Origin: Actinomycetota bacterium
GTDB lineage: Bacteria; Actinomycetota; Acidimicrobiia; Acidimicrobiales; RAAP-2
Assembly (NCBI GenBank): GCA_021324045.1
Contig: JAJPJV010000001.1
Coordinates: 152,685-216,684 of the forward strand
Direction of reading: 5' to 3'
DNA: 64,000 bases
Shown one piece after another: positions 27,055 through 35,579 of this stretch; positions within the stretch are counted from its first letter, which is position 1; each line of letters begins with the position of its first letter. Under the pieces are notes generated by a model. That model saw only the letters and a list, made by a program, of their open reading frames with translations. It ran no database searches and was not told where the DNA came from. Position numbers and translations under genes: made by a program.

Positions 27055-27247
27055 TCGTTCCCCCTTCGTCTCATTCACGATCAGGAACTGGACCGTTCCC
27101 CGGCGGCGCCGTTCCAGCGGGATCCGTCGCGAGTCCCTCGAGGCAGGATCCTATGCGAGTGCTGCATGGTGCTCCCTCGGGGATCTTCCTCAGGGTGTGG
27201 CAGTGCGCGCTGACCCGGGACCCGAGCATAGAAGGGTCCGCAACCGT

Positions 27248-27811
27248 TCATCCGACAGCACGGCGCAGCCGGTTCCGATCGGTGTGGGCGAGCGTGCCGG
27301 GTACCCGAGCGTGCTCGATCATCGTGGTCTCGCCATAGGACCAGGACCCGTCGGCGTCGACGGTCACCGTCACCTCGTAGCTGCGGCTTCGAGCGGCGCG
27401 CGCCAGGAACGGATTGGAGAGGATCCCGAAGATCTCGGACCCGTGCTCTGCGGTCATCGTGAACTCGCGAGCGTCGGGATCGGCGACTCCGCCTACCAAG
27501 ACGGCGGACCCGCGCGGAATGACGAAGCAGCGCATGACGGTGCGTTCGGCAGCGTCCCAGAGCCAGTAGCCGACCTCGGTATGGAAAGGGTTCTCCTCGT
27601 CGGCACGCCACGCCGCCATGCGGTAGTCCAGTCCGTAGAGGCACTGGGTGCCATTGGTGACCGGACCGAACGGCTTCATCGACGTTCGTTCGCGAAACGG
27701 CGTCTCGATCACCGCGTCCTTTTCGTTCGAGTACGACACGTCGATGCCCTCGTTGCCTTCCCACTCCCCGATGAGCGGGGCAAGTGGTCCCCATAGCGCC
27801 AAGTCGGTCAT
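27248..27811 (-). CDS. FABP/nitrobindin-like beta-barrel protein, divergent
   Basis: 187 residues. It begins LALWGPLAPLIGEWEGNEGI, with the GxWxGxxG start of the barrel but without the YPTI continuation. Later strands include TVMRCFVIPRGSAVLVGG and the C-terminal WSYGETTMIEHARVPGTLAH. It belongs to the haem-binding/fatty-acid-binding-like barrel superfamily (DUF1794-type). Haem ligation is uncertain because the C-terminal His pattern of nitrobindin is not clear. Confidence 0.7.
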   Translation of the reverse strand: MTDLALWGPLAPLIGEWEGNEGIDVSYSNEKDAVIETPFRERTSMKPFGPVTNGTQCLYGLDYRMAAWRADEENPFHTEVGYWLWDAAERTVMRCFVIPRGSAVLVGGVADPDAREFTMTAEHGSEIFGILSNPFLARAARSRSYEVTVTVDADGSWSYGETTMIEHARVPGTLAHTDRNRLRRAVG

Positions 27812-27896
27812 GACCGGGGAGGCTATCGGCCGGCCTGGCGCACGACGCCGCGATGATCACCGCGGTGCGCCTCGTGGCCGACGGACGAAGGTGGCG

Positions 27897-28193
27897 ATGC
27901 GCCAGACTCTGTCCGTGCGCCTGGACATCTACGTCAAGCCGAGGGCGGCGGCGACTGCCGTCGGGGGCTTGTACGACGGCGCGCTCGTCGTTCGGGTGGT
28001 CGAACCTGCCGAGAGAGGGAAAGCAACAGCAGCTGCCCTTCGAGCAGTGGCCGAATCGTTGTCCATCCCTGCTTCCTCGGTCGTCCTCGTGCGCGGGGGG
28101 AAGAGCCCGCGAAAGATCATCGATATCGAAGTCCGCGCTGACGATCGCTCGATCAAAGACCGCGTCGACGCGCTGTGCCGATCGATGCGGTGA
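27897..28193 (+). CDS. DUF167 (YggU-family) protein
   Basis: 98 residues from ATG 27897. The core VRLDIYVKPRAAATAVGGLY and VRVVEPAERGKATAAALRAV match the YggU/DUF167 fold, a small alpha-beta domain of unknown function usually next to YggT or cell-division genes. Here it is alone between a barrel protein and a flavin-like protein. No membrane segment is seen. Confidence 0.82.
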   Translation: MRQTLSVRLDIYVKPRAAATAVGGLYDGALVVRVVEPAERGKATAAALRAVAESLSIPASSVVLVRGGKSPRKIIDIEVRADDRSIKDRVDALCRSMR

Positions 28194-28315
28194 GCCGTGG
28201 GAAATCCCGTGACCGGAGCGAAGGCAACGGAGCACCACGAGCGATCCCCGAAAGCGGTGAGCGGCGTCGAGGGTGGGGTCGACAGCCCTCGATGGACCGG
28301 TGAGACTTGGTGGCA

Positions 28316-28879
28316 ATGGGACGCGTCTACGAAGGCATCGACGACCGACTGGCCGCTTGGCTCGAAACGCAACCGGTCTTCTTCGTGGCGACGGCTCCGC
28401 TTGCGGAGACCGGCCACGTGAACGTCTCGCCCAAGGGCAATCGCAACGAGCTCTTCGTCCTCGGCCCTGAGGCGGTCGCCTACCTGGACCAGACCGGGAG
28501 CGGCGCCGAGACCATCGCCCATTTGCGCGAGAACGGTCGGATCGTGCTCATGGCGTGCGCGTTCTCCGGGCCCCCGCGTATCGTTCGGGTTCACGGCCGT
28601 GGCCGAGTGGTGGTCCCTACCGACGACGGATGGGGGGAACTGGCCGCGACCATCGAGCAACGGGGAGGGAACCCGGCTGGGGTAGGGGTGCGCAGCATCA
28701 TTGCCATCGATGTCACCCGCGTCGCCGATTCCTGCGGCTATGGCGTCCCGTTGCTTTCGTTCGAAGGGCACCGTGACACGATGGACTCGTGGTCGGCTCG
28801 AAAGGGCAGGAGCGGGATCGCCACGTACCAGGCGCAGCACAATCATCGGAGCATCGACGATCTACCCGCCCTGGGCTGA
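28316..28879 (+). CDS. Pyridoxamine 5'-phosphate oxidase-like FMN-binding protein
   Basis: 187 residues from ATG 28316; TTG and GTG lie just upstream in frame. The split-barrel signature is seen in TQPVFFVATAPLAETGHVNV, SPKGNRNELFVLGPEAVAYL and GRIVLMACAFSGPPRIVRVH. The C-terminal DSCGYGVPLLSFEGHRDTM is typical of a subgroup of PNPOx-like proteins in actinobacteria. Likely binds FMN or F420 as a dimer; substrate unknown. It converges on the methyltransferase gene with an 18-bp tail overlap. Confidence 0.83.
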   Translation: MGRVYEGIDDRLAAWLETQPVFFVATAPLAETGHVNVSPKGNRNELFVLGPEAVAYLDQTGSGAETIAHLRENGRIVLMACAFSGPPRIVRVHGRGRVVVPTDDGWGELAATIEQRGGNPAGVGVRSIIAIDVTRVADSCGYGVPLLSFEGHRDTMDSWSARKGRSGIATYQAQHNHRSIDDLPALG

Positions 28880-29686
28880 GCGCTGGTCCCTCTTCGCAGC
28901 GACGAGCCTGCAGTGATAGTAAACCGTGATGATCCCGCCGAAGGCATCGATGGCATCACCGACGGCTGCAAGGAGCGCCTCGCGCTGTAGCGGCGCCATC
29001 ATCCGGTGATCGCTATGGGTCTGGAGGAGATCGATCCATTCCGAGGATGAATAGGTTCGTTCCCAGGGGAACGAACCGATCTCGGGTGCCTCGAAGGCAC
29101 CTGAGGCCGTCACTGCGGCGCTGGTTGCTTCGATCCGATCGACAACGATGCCGTTGCCCAGGACCACCGATCCTCGTTCGAGCTCAGGGGCCATGCGACG
29201 GTATAGCGCTCGAAGGGCGCGTTCTGTCTCGGGTTCGTGGTTCACCTCGTTCCAGAAGAACGCTGCCATGCCCCCGGGTCGAAGGACCGCCGCCACCTTC
29301 TGGATCCCGCTGACCGAGTCGATCCAGTGCCAGGCCTGCCCACAGGTCAACAGATCGAAATGGCGGCCAGCGGGGTCCCAGTCCTCGAATCGTGCCACTT
29401 CGACCTGGAGACCGTGCGTGCGGGCAACCGTTGCCATGCGGCGATCGGGTTCGACGCCGAGCACCTCGCAGTCTCGCTCTCGGAGGAGGCAGGCCGCGAT
29501 CCCTGTTCCGCATCCGACGTCGAGGGCCGTTCTCGGCGATCCGGCTACGAGCTTGTCGATCAGTGCCGCGGGGTAATCCGGCCTTGCCTCGTCGTAACGC
29601 TTGGGGTCCTCTCCGAACGACAGGGCGCGGCGTCGATCGCGCGTCTGCGCCCACGTGCCGCCGGTGCCGCTACCTGTCAGTTCCAT
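28862..29686 (-). CDS. SAM-dependent class I methyltransferase
   Basis: 274 residues from ATG 29686 (an upstream ATG at 29743 is possible). Motif I is ALDVGCGTGIAACLLRERDC, followed by EVLGVEPDRRMATVA and the post-motif LLTCGQAWHWIDS, the Methyltransf_11 pattern. The segment FGEDPKRYDEARPDYPAAL is typical of small-molecule methyltransferases with unknown acceptor. No neighbour points to a substrate. Confidence 0.85.
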   Translation of the reverse strand: MELTGSGTGGTWAQTRDRRRALSFGEDPKRYDEARPDYPAALIDKLVAGSPRTALDVGCGTGIAACLLRERDCEVLGVEPDRRMATVARTHGLQVEVARFEDWDPAGRHFDLLTCGQAWHWIDSVSGIQKVAAVLRPGGMAAFFWNEVNHEPETERALRALYRRMAPELERGSVVLGNGIVVDRIEATSAAVTASGAFEAPEIGSFPWERTYSSSEWIDLLQTHSDHRMMAPLQREALLAAVGDAIDAFGGIITVYYHCRLVAAKRDQRSAQGG

Positions 29687-29743
29687 CGCTGCGTTGGCGT
29701 TCGTCGATGATGCCCCTGGCCGACCTCGCCACCGTGGGTCCAC

Positions 29744-30203
29744 TCACGTACGTGGCGCGGCCGGCGCACTTGGCACGAGCGCGCGCTGCGATCGAAGCTT
29801 GCAGTCTCGAGAGCGCAATGAGCGGTGCCGGTGCCCAGTGGTGCCAGGTCTCGGTCGACCGTCTGTACGACGAGCACGGCGATATCGCTCCCACGGGCAA
29901 GACTTCTGGAGCTGGCGCGTTCGGGTTGCGGCGGCGCGCCTGTGATGTTTTCGAGGCGCCGGTTGGCGCATCGCTCCTTGCCGGCCGCGTCCCCAGGCCA
30001 GTTCTGACGCACGTCACCAACGTGCGATCGCGCGCGCTGGGTTCAGCGAAAAGACCGAACAGCGCTTCCACAGCGGCGAGGGTGACCGGCAAAGGGCTCT
30101 CGGCCTCCCCCGAGGGGCACAAGTGCCGTTCCGAAGCCTCCAAGCGACTGGTGCGGATCGCTCGGTTCGCGAGGTCGTTCGCCAATGCGGGAAGGGCGGA
30201 TCG
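29744..30203. other. About 460 bp without a supported gene
   Basis: Both strands are open here (a plus frame from 29707 and a minus frame 29670-30185), but neither protein shows a recognisable family, and start signals are weak. The minus frame would continue downstream of the small four-Cys gene. I leave the stretch unassigned. Confidence 0.35.
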
Positions 30204-30455
30204 TTACGCTTGGCCCTCGGGTGTCTTCTCCCACCATTGGCACCACCACTCGGCGCCGACGAGAATGCGAAGCTTCTGGTGCCAGCAATACGAGATGTCG
30301 TTGTAAGGCTCAAGGTAGTAGCGGCAGTCCTGGCATTTTTCGCCACCCTGTGGATGGCCTCGCAAGACCGCATTCTGTGCGAGATGGCGGAGCTCGATGG
30401 ACAGCCGCTCGTCGATCTCCTTGGGTTGGGGCTCGGGGATTACGTAGTCGGACAC
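30204..30455 (-). CDS. Small four-Cys protein, HiPIP-like pattern
   Basis: 83 residues, soluble. The C-terminal half reads KCQDCRYYLEPYNDISYCWH followed by a strand and WWCQWWEK, giving Cys spacing C-x2-C-x12-C-x13-C with aromatic residues around the last Cys. That spacing and the aromatic cage resemble high-potential iron-sulfur proteins and the HiPIP-like small subunits of glycyl-radical enzymes. A structural zinc site is the alternative. There is no Tat signal, so a cytoplasmic role is likely. The start overlaps the end of the alpha/beta hydrolase gene by 16 bp. Confidence 0.72.
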   Translation of the reverse strand: MSDYVIPEPQPKEIDERLSIELRHLAQNAVLRGHPQGGEKCQDCRYYLEPYNDISYCWHQKLRILVGAEWWCQWWEKTPEGQA

Positions 30456-31351
30456 GCGGGCAATCTAATCGAGCCCGAACGACCCGATGCCTCTGGCGAG
30501 TGCGACAGTACCCAGTGGACTGCGCCGGCAACCCTGGTTGCACAGACCTCGGAGATGCCGTGTGCCATGTCGCCGACGACGTCGAGGAACGAGGGGCCGC
30601 CAGCCGCCCGGGAGAGACGCTCACTGTGGTTCACGCCGAAGAGCCGGTCACGGGTCCCGTGCAACAAATAGACAGGGACGCGAACCTGGCTGATCATTGA
30701 TTCGGGGTCTGGTCCCGAATGCCACCGCTTCGCGATGCGGACGCCGAGCCAGCGCCGTGATGCCCAGCGACCCAATGCGCTGCGCGTGGCAAGTGCCAGG
30801 AGCAGACCTGCAGAGGTCAGCTTGGGGCGCCAGCGTGCCGGCGCACTGATGAGCACCGCTCCAAGCTGCCATGACTGATCGCTATCACTGGCGCCAGAGC
30901 GTGCAAGATGCCGAACCACTGCGATGGCCCCCATCGAAACACCAACGTGCACGATGGGCAGTCCTCGTGGCGTGGCCGTCGCCGTCGCTGCGGCCACGTC
31001 GAGGTGCTCCGCACTGCCGCACCCGGAGAGCCCGCCGGACTGGCCGTGGCCACGAGCGTCGTAGGAGAGGACGTCGAACCCACGACGTGCCAAGCGCTCT
31101 GCGAGGCGACGAATGCTCCCGTCATCCCTACTTGCACCGAAGCCATGGGCGAGCACGACGACGGCGAGGGGGTCAGGGCCCCGGTACCAGCGTCCGTAGA
31201 GGAGCACGCCGTCGGCGGTCCGGAAGGTCAGCTCCTCGAGGTCCGGGACCGCGGGGCCGCGGAGCTCGAGCCCCTGACCACCGAGCCCCACCGGGTGGCG
31301 CTCGCCTTCTCCCACCCGGCCCTCGTTCACCGGGGCGGAGTCTAGGGACAT
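30440..31351 (-). CDS. Alpha/beta hydrolase
   Basis: 303 residues. Catalytic triad visible: nucleophile Ser in VGVSMGAIAVV, Asp in LLHGTRDRLFGV and His in DMAHGISEV; oxyanion-hole segment VLAHGFGASRDDGSIRR and SYDARGHGQSGG are typical of the monoglyceride-lipase/serine aminopeptidase type (Hydrolase_4). A long polar N-terminus of about 35 residues precedes the fold, so a later start is possible. Substrate unknown. Downstream, on the same strand, is the four-Cys protein. Confidence 0.85.
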   Translation of the reverse strand: MSLDSAPVNEGRVGEGERHPVGLGGQGLELRGPAVPDLEELTFRTADGVLLYGRWYRGPDPLAVVVLAHGFGASRDDGSIRRLAERLARRGFDVLSYDARGHGQSGGLSGCGSAEHLDVAAATATATPRGLPIVHVGVSMGAIAVVRHLARSGASDSDQSWQLGAVLISAPARWRPKLTSAGLLLALATRSALGRWASRRWLGVRIAKRWHSGPDPESMISQVRVPVYLLHGTRDRLFGVNHSERLSRAAGGPSFLDVVGDMAHGISEVCATRVAGAVHWVLSHSPEASGRSGSIRLPACPTT

Positions 31352-31449
31352 CGGGGGTTCGAGAGGACCGCAGGACCTGCGTCCCAGGTCTGGCGGGATC
31401 GTTGTGGGCGCATCCGGCCCGGGTGCGATGCTCGAGACGACCGGTCACC

Positions 31450-32466
31450 TCAGTCAGGCGACGACCGGTCGAAGGCGCGTCGGATGCGTGCCTCGGCAGC
31501 GGAGAGCGGGTCGTCGCCGGCGATCATCGCATCGATGAGCTCGAACGTCGGATAGCCCTCCATCGCTTCCTGCTGGAAACGCTTGGCGAAGCCGCCATTT
31601 CGGATGTCCTCGAGGATCTCCCCGAATGCGCTTCGCATGGCCTGGGTGTCCAGCCCCGAGGTCCGCACGAATCCGCCGAACGCCGCGGCCCGCCCATGGA
31701 GCCGCACCCCGCGGAAGAAGCCCTCCTCGGCGAAGGCCTGCCAGGTGCGCGACATCTCACCGGAGAGGTACAGCTCGAGCACCAGCGCTTCCGGTGGCAA
31801 CCCGGCGGCGATGCCTGCCTCGAAGGTCGACAGCAACGCCATGCCCACATAGGGGCCGAAGGTCTGCTCCACGAACAGATCGACGATCGCTTCGTCGCGC
31901 GCCGAGAGCACCATGGCCCGCAAGGACGCTCCTCCGATCCCCCGAGCCAGCGCCAGGACACGGTCCGCGGCGCGACCGCTTTGGTCGTGCTCTACGGAGA
32001 GGTAGGCCACGAAGCCCTCGTCCTGCACATAGCGGCGCCGCACCTCGGCGCCCACCATGCGGGGGGCGACCATAACGACGTCGCCGCCGTGGGCGGCCGG
32101 ATCCACCAGGTCGAAGGCGAGGACGTAGCCGGAGGAAAGGCACAACGTGCCGCCGTCGCGCACCCGAGGGCCACCAGCAGGCGGAAGGACGCTCGGGATC
32201 ACCTCGTCGGGCAGCAGCATCCAGACGACCTCGGCCTCGGAGATCGCGTCGCTGACGGAGATTGTCTGGAACCCCTCTTCCCTGGCCTGCTCGGCGAACG
32301 CATCCTCGCGGTTCCCGACGACCACGGTCAGGCCGCTGTCACGAAGGTTGTGCGCGACCGACCTGCCGAGGTTCCCGTACCCGACCACGGCGACGGTCGT
32401 ATTCGCGAGGACCGAAAGATCGCCATCGGCCCCCAGGTAGAACCTGCGATCGAGCGCCTGCACCAT
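31450..32466 (-). CDS. Ketol-acid reductoisomerase-like protein with altered active site
   Basis: 338 residues with the two-domain IlvC architecture. The Rossmann part has VAVVGYGNLGRSVAHNLRDS. The C-terminal knotted domain keeps DEAIVDLFVEQ (metal-binding Asp and Glu) and a helix with GLPPEALVLELYL. In true IlvC the next conserved parts are FGHGLNVHF and APKGPG; here they read LSSGYVLAF and APRMVG, losing the catalytic His and replacing the Lys by Arg. The LCGG segment after the EQ pair is also missing. It is therefore a diverged paralogue; branched-chain synthesis is unlikely to be its job. No ilvB or ilvD is near. Confidence 0.78.
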   Translation of the reverse strand: MVQALDRRFYLGADGDLSVLANTTVAVVGYGNLGRSVAHNLRDSGLTVVVGNREDAFAEQAREEGFQTISVSDAISEAEVVWMLLPDEVIPSVLPPAGGPRVRDGGTLCLSSGYVLAFDLVDPAAHGGDVVMVAPRMVGAEVRRRYVQDEGFVAYLSVEHDQSGRAADRVLALARGIGGASLRAMVLSARDEAIVDLFVEQTFGPYVGMALLSTFEAGIAAGLPPEALVLELYLSGEMSRTWQAFAEEGFFRGVRLHGRAAAFGGFVRTSGLDTQAMRSAFGEILEDIRNGGFAKRFQQEAMEGYPTFELIDAMIAGDDPLSAAEARIRRAFDRSSPD

Positions 32467-32693
32467 GAACCTCCTTCGGATGAGACCCGCTGACGGGCGT
32501 CCCTATGATCGTGGCTGTCCTGGGCGAATGCACGCGTTCGGCGACGGGATCCCGAGGGAGCCCGGGCGGCCCCTCGGCGGGGAAGCACACCGGGGTCCCG
32601 ACCGCGGTCACCAAGGGGCCTGCGGTCGTGGGCTACACTGCTCGCATCGCTGGAGCGCCTCCCCTTCTTCGAGTGCGCATCGACCGCGACGCC

Positions 32694-33386
32694 ATGCTGG
32701 ACGCCTCTGGCGATGCCCTGTCGGTGCTCGAATTGCCATCCCTTCGGAGGGCGCTTCGGCACTCGCTGCCGACCCTCTTCGAGGGCGTCGCTGCGCCCTT
32801 TGGGGTCTTCTACCTCGTCCTGCTGGTGAGCGGGATCAAGGGCGCCTGCCTCGCCGGGCTCGGTTGGTCCTTCTTGGCGATCGGTCGGAGGCTGTTGTAT
32901 CGCCAGCGCGTGCCCGCCACCTTGGTCCTCGGAACGCTGACGCTCAGCTTTCGAACGGCCGTGACGATGGTGACCGGGAGCGCCTTCTTCTACTTCGCGC
33001 AGCCGACGGCGGGGACTGCCTTGCTCGCGCTGGTCCTGCTGGCGTCGGCGATGATGCGTCGACCATTCATCGAGCGTCTGGCCCATGACTTCTGCCCGCT
33101 CGAACCGACGATGCTCAGGCGACCTGCCGTGCGCCGCTTCTTCATCCAGATCTCGCTGCTGTGGGCATTCGTGCTGCTCGGGAACGCCGGATGTGTGATG
33201 TGGTTGCTCCTGACGGCCTCCCTTCGCGCGTTCGTGCTCGAACGGGTATTGGTCACTGCGGTGCTCACGGGTGGCGCGATCGTGGTGTCAGTCATGTGGT
33301 TCGTTCGCGCGATGCGCCGCGAGCGGATCCTGGTGCGTTTCAGCGGGACCTTGCGGCCGCTGCGGGCGAGCCATTCCTCGGAGTGA
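32694..33386 (+). CDS. VC0807-like polytopic membrane protein
   Basis: 230 residues from ATG 32694 (GTG 32673 is possible). Five to six membrane segments, including APFGVFYLVLLVSGIKGACL, LLALVLLASAMM, ISLLWAFVLLGNAGCVMWLL and VLVTAVLTGGAIVVSVMWFV. The PTLFEGVAAPFGVFYL start and RRPFIERLAHDFCPL loop are like the VC0807 family found in many actinobacteria, whose function is unknown. The stop overlaps the GTG of the PlsY-like gene (GTGA). A TACACT at 32634-32639 could be its -10 box. Confidence 0.68.
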   Translation: MLDASGDALSVLELPSLRRALRHSLPTLFEGVAAPFGVFYLVLLVSGIKGACLAGLGWSFLAIGRRLLYRQRVPATLVLGTLTLSFRTAVTMVTGSAFFYFAQPTAGTALLALVLLASAMMRRPFIERLAHDFCPLEPTMLRRPAVRRFFIQISLLWAFVLLGNAGCVMWLLLTASLRAFVLERVLVTAVLTGGAIVVSVMWFVRAMRRERILVRFSGTLRPLRASHSSE

Positions 33387-34057
33387 GGTTCGGTCCTCTC
33401 CCCGTTCAGGTCGACTCGACGGCTCCGGCCGTGCACGGGGACCCGCTACCGGCGCCGTTCGTGGTCGCAGCGTCGTTCCTCGTCGGGTCGATCCCGTTCT
33501 GCGGCATCGCTGCTCGGGTGCTCAGGGGCGTCGATCTCCGTCAGGTGGGGACGGGAACGGTGTCGGGTTCCGCGCTCTACCAGGTCGCCGGCTTCGTGCC
33601 CCTTGCCGGGGCCGGCATCCTCGACGTCGCCAAAGGAGCGCTCGGACCATGGCTGGCCGGACCGCATCGGCGCGGGTTGGGTGCGCTGGCCGCGGCCGCG
33701 GCGATCTGCGGGCACAACTGGTCGCCGCTGCTTCGTGGGGCTGGCGGCCGCGGCATCTCCCCGGGAATCGGTGCCCTGCTGGTCCTGGCGCCAGAGGGCG
33801 CGGGGGTGGTCCTGGGCGGGCTCGCGGTCGGGCGGATCGTTCGACAGACCGCGGCGGTGACGCTGGCTTCGCTCGGGGTTCTCGCGGTCCTGCTCGGCCG
33901 TCGGAGGGGAAGGCCAGGCCTGGCGACTGCGGCGAGCATTGGGATCCCGATCGTGGCCAAGCGCCTTGCCGGGAACCGTCTCCCACGCCGAACGCCTCGC
34001 CATGAGCTGGCGCGAGTGCTGCTTTCGAGGCTGCTCTTCGATCGAGATCCCGCCTGA
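33383..34057 (+). CDS. PlsY-like membrane acyltransferase family protein, divergent
   Basis: 224 residues from the GTG of a GTGA overlap. The order of features is that of PlsY glycerol-3-phosphate acyltransferases: VVAASFLVGSIPFCGIAARV, then a loop, then LDVAKGALGPWLAG, then GHNWSPLLRGAGGRGISPG. In genuine PlsY the first loop is GSGNxGATNVxR and the later one GGKGVAT. Here they read GTGTVSGSALYQVAG and GGRGISPG, so the phosphate-binding loop is not kept. It may bind a different acyl-phosphate acceptor or be inactive. It is operonic with the VC0807-like gene, which suggests a membrane-lipid role. Confidence 0.7.
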   Translation: MRFGPLPVQVDSTAPAVHGDPLPAPFVVAASFLVGSIPFCGIAARVLRGVDLRQVGTGTVSGSALYQVAGFVPLAGAGILDVAKGALGPWLAGPHRRGLGALAAAAAICGHNWSPLLRGAGGRGISPGIGALLVLAPEGAGVVLGGLAVGRIVRQTAAVTLASLGVLAVLLGRRRGRPGLATAASIGIPIVAKRLAGNRLPRRTPRHELARVLLSRLLFDRDPA

Positions 34058-34277
34058 GCCGAGGGTCGAGATCCGGCCGGGGTCCCCTGCACCATGCGTG
34101 TGGAGCGCTCGACGTCGCCCAAAGCCGTCCGTTTCTGTCGATGCCTTCTATCGATGCCACAGCGAGCAGCGCGCGAAGGCCACGACGTTTCCGGTAGGCC
34201 TGAGGGGGCACCGGTTGTCGAGCGGCCCGGGTTTCGGAGGAGGGGCGAGGGACGACGAGGGGGCATGGGCAGCGGCC

Positions 34278-35579
34278 ATGCAGAGGAGCGAAACTGTTGT
34301 CGTGACCGAGAGTCAGGCGGTCGATGGGCTGGTCGGCGTGGCCGTCGACGACGTCCCGCAGCGGCGCGCGCTCACGAAGTTACGCCGCCTGCGGCCGGTG
34401 CTCTCGGTCGGTCTCCTCGCTGCCGCTGTTGCCTTCATCGTGCTGCGATTCGGTGACATCACCTCGGCTGCGCGACGGCTGGAGCAGGTGCGGCCCGGCT
34501 GGGTGGTGCTTGCTGCGGCCGCCGAATCTGGATCGATGGTGAGCTTTGCGTTGCTCCAGAAGCGCCTCTTCCGTGCCGGCGGGGTCCAGCTCGGCGTGTG
34601 GTCGATGATCGCGATCACCACGGCGGCGAACGCAGTGACCGGGACGTTGCCCGGCGGTGTGGGATGGGCCGCGGCGTGGCAGTTCGACCAGTTCGGTCGG
34701 CGCGGCGTGACCCGGTTCCTTCGAGTGTGGGTGTTCTTGGTTGCCGGCGGCGTTTCGAGCTTCGCCTTGTTCATGGTGATCGCGACGGGGGTCGAGACCG
34801 CCGGATCCCACGGGCCGGTCTCCAGGCTGCGCTGGCTCGTGTTCCTGCTCGCCCTGATCCCCATCTTCGGCCTGTTGATGGAGATCTTCCACAACAGTCG
34901 ACCCGTCCAACGTCTGGCGCTGCTCGCAGAGGCGGAGACCGCCAGGCTGCCGGGCGGCACGCGGCTGCTCCGAGGCGTCAACGCCCTGGTCTCCCGTGCC
35001 ACCGCGGTCCGCCTGGGACCTTCGGGGTGGCTGACGGTGCTGGCCCTCGCGCTTGCCAACTGGTTGCTGGATGCGCTGGTCTTGGTCGCAGCCATGCTCG
35101 GCCTCGGCGTGGCCGTTCCCTGGTCGGCGATCCTCGTCGTCTACGGCCTGACCCAGATCGCCGCGTCGGTGCCGCTGACGCCTGGGGGGATCGGCGTCGT
35201 GGGCGGCAGCCTCGGGGCATTGTTGACGGCGTACGGAGTGAGCACGACCAACGCGCTATCGGTGGTACTGCTCTATCGCCTGCTTACCTTCTGGTTGCTG
35301 GTTCCGATCGGTTGGGCGGTGTGGGGCCTCCTCGAGCTGAAGGGGCGTCGTGTCGCACCCTGCACCCCGCGTCCGGTCGGCGATCGGGTTCCGATGCTCA
35401 ACACCGGTGTGGGCGATCCGTATGCGGTCCGCGCGAGAGCCCTGCGGCGAGGCGGCCATCGCGAGCAGAAGAGTCCTCGCCATCCGGTGGCTTCTCCCAC
35501 GATGGAGGCCGATCCCCTTCCTGCACCGGCAGCTCCTGGTTCGTTCCCTTCGCCGACGGCCTCTGGAGCAAGTCGGTGA
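34278..35579 (+). CDS. YbhN/lysylphosphatidylglycerol synthase TM-region family protein
   Basis: 433 residues from ATG 34278 (GTG 34302 possible). About seven to eight membrane helices, starting RPVLSVGLLAAAVAFIVL. Family hallmarks are AVTGTLPGGVGWAAAWQFDQ, ASVPLTPGGIGVVGGSLGAL and ALSVVLLYRLLTFWLLVPIG, as in the LPG_synthase_TM (UPF0104) family. This family includes flippase-like domains of MprF and stand-alone YbhN proteins. There is no C-terminal aminoacyl-transferase domain, so lysinylation of lipids is unlikely. The stop overlaps the GTG of the degV gene (GTGA). Confidence 0.82.
   Translation: MQRSETVVVTESQAVDGLVGVAVDDVPQRRALTKLRRLRPVLSVGLLAAAVAFIVLRFGDITSAARRLEQVRPGWVVLAAAAESGSMVSFALLQKRLFRAGGVQLGVWSMIAITTAANAVTGTLPGGVGWAAAWQFDQFGRRGVTRFLRVWVFLVAGGVSSFALFMVIATGVETAGSHGPVSRLRWLVFLLALIPIFGLLMEIFHNSRPVQRLALLAEAETARLPGGTRLLRGVNALVSRATAVRLGPSGWLTVLALALANWLLDALVLVAAMLGLGVAVPWSAILVVYGLTQIAASVPLTPGGIGVVGGSLGALLTAYGVSTTNALSVVLLYRLLTFWLLVPIGWAVWGLLELKGRRVAPCTPRPVGDRVPMLNTGVGDPYAVRARALRRGGHREQKSPRHPVASPTMEADPLPAPAAPGSFPSPTASGASR

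Noticed and set aside
29670..30185. Minus-strand frame of 171 codons downstream of the four-Cys gene
   Set aside because: No recognisable domain, amino-acid bias of a chance frame, and an equally long competing frame on the plus strand.
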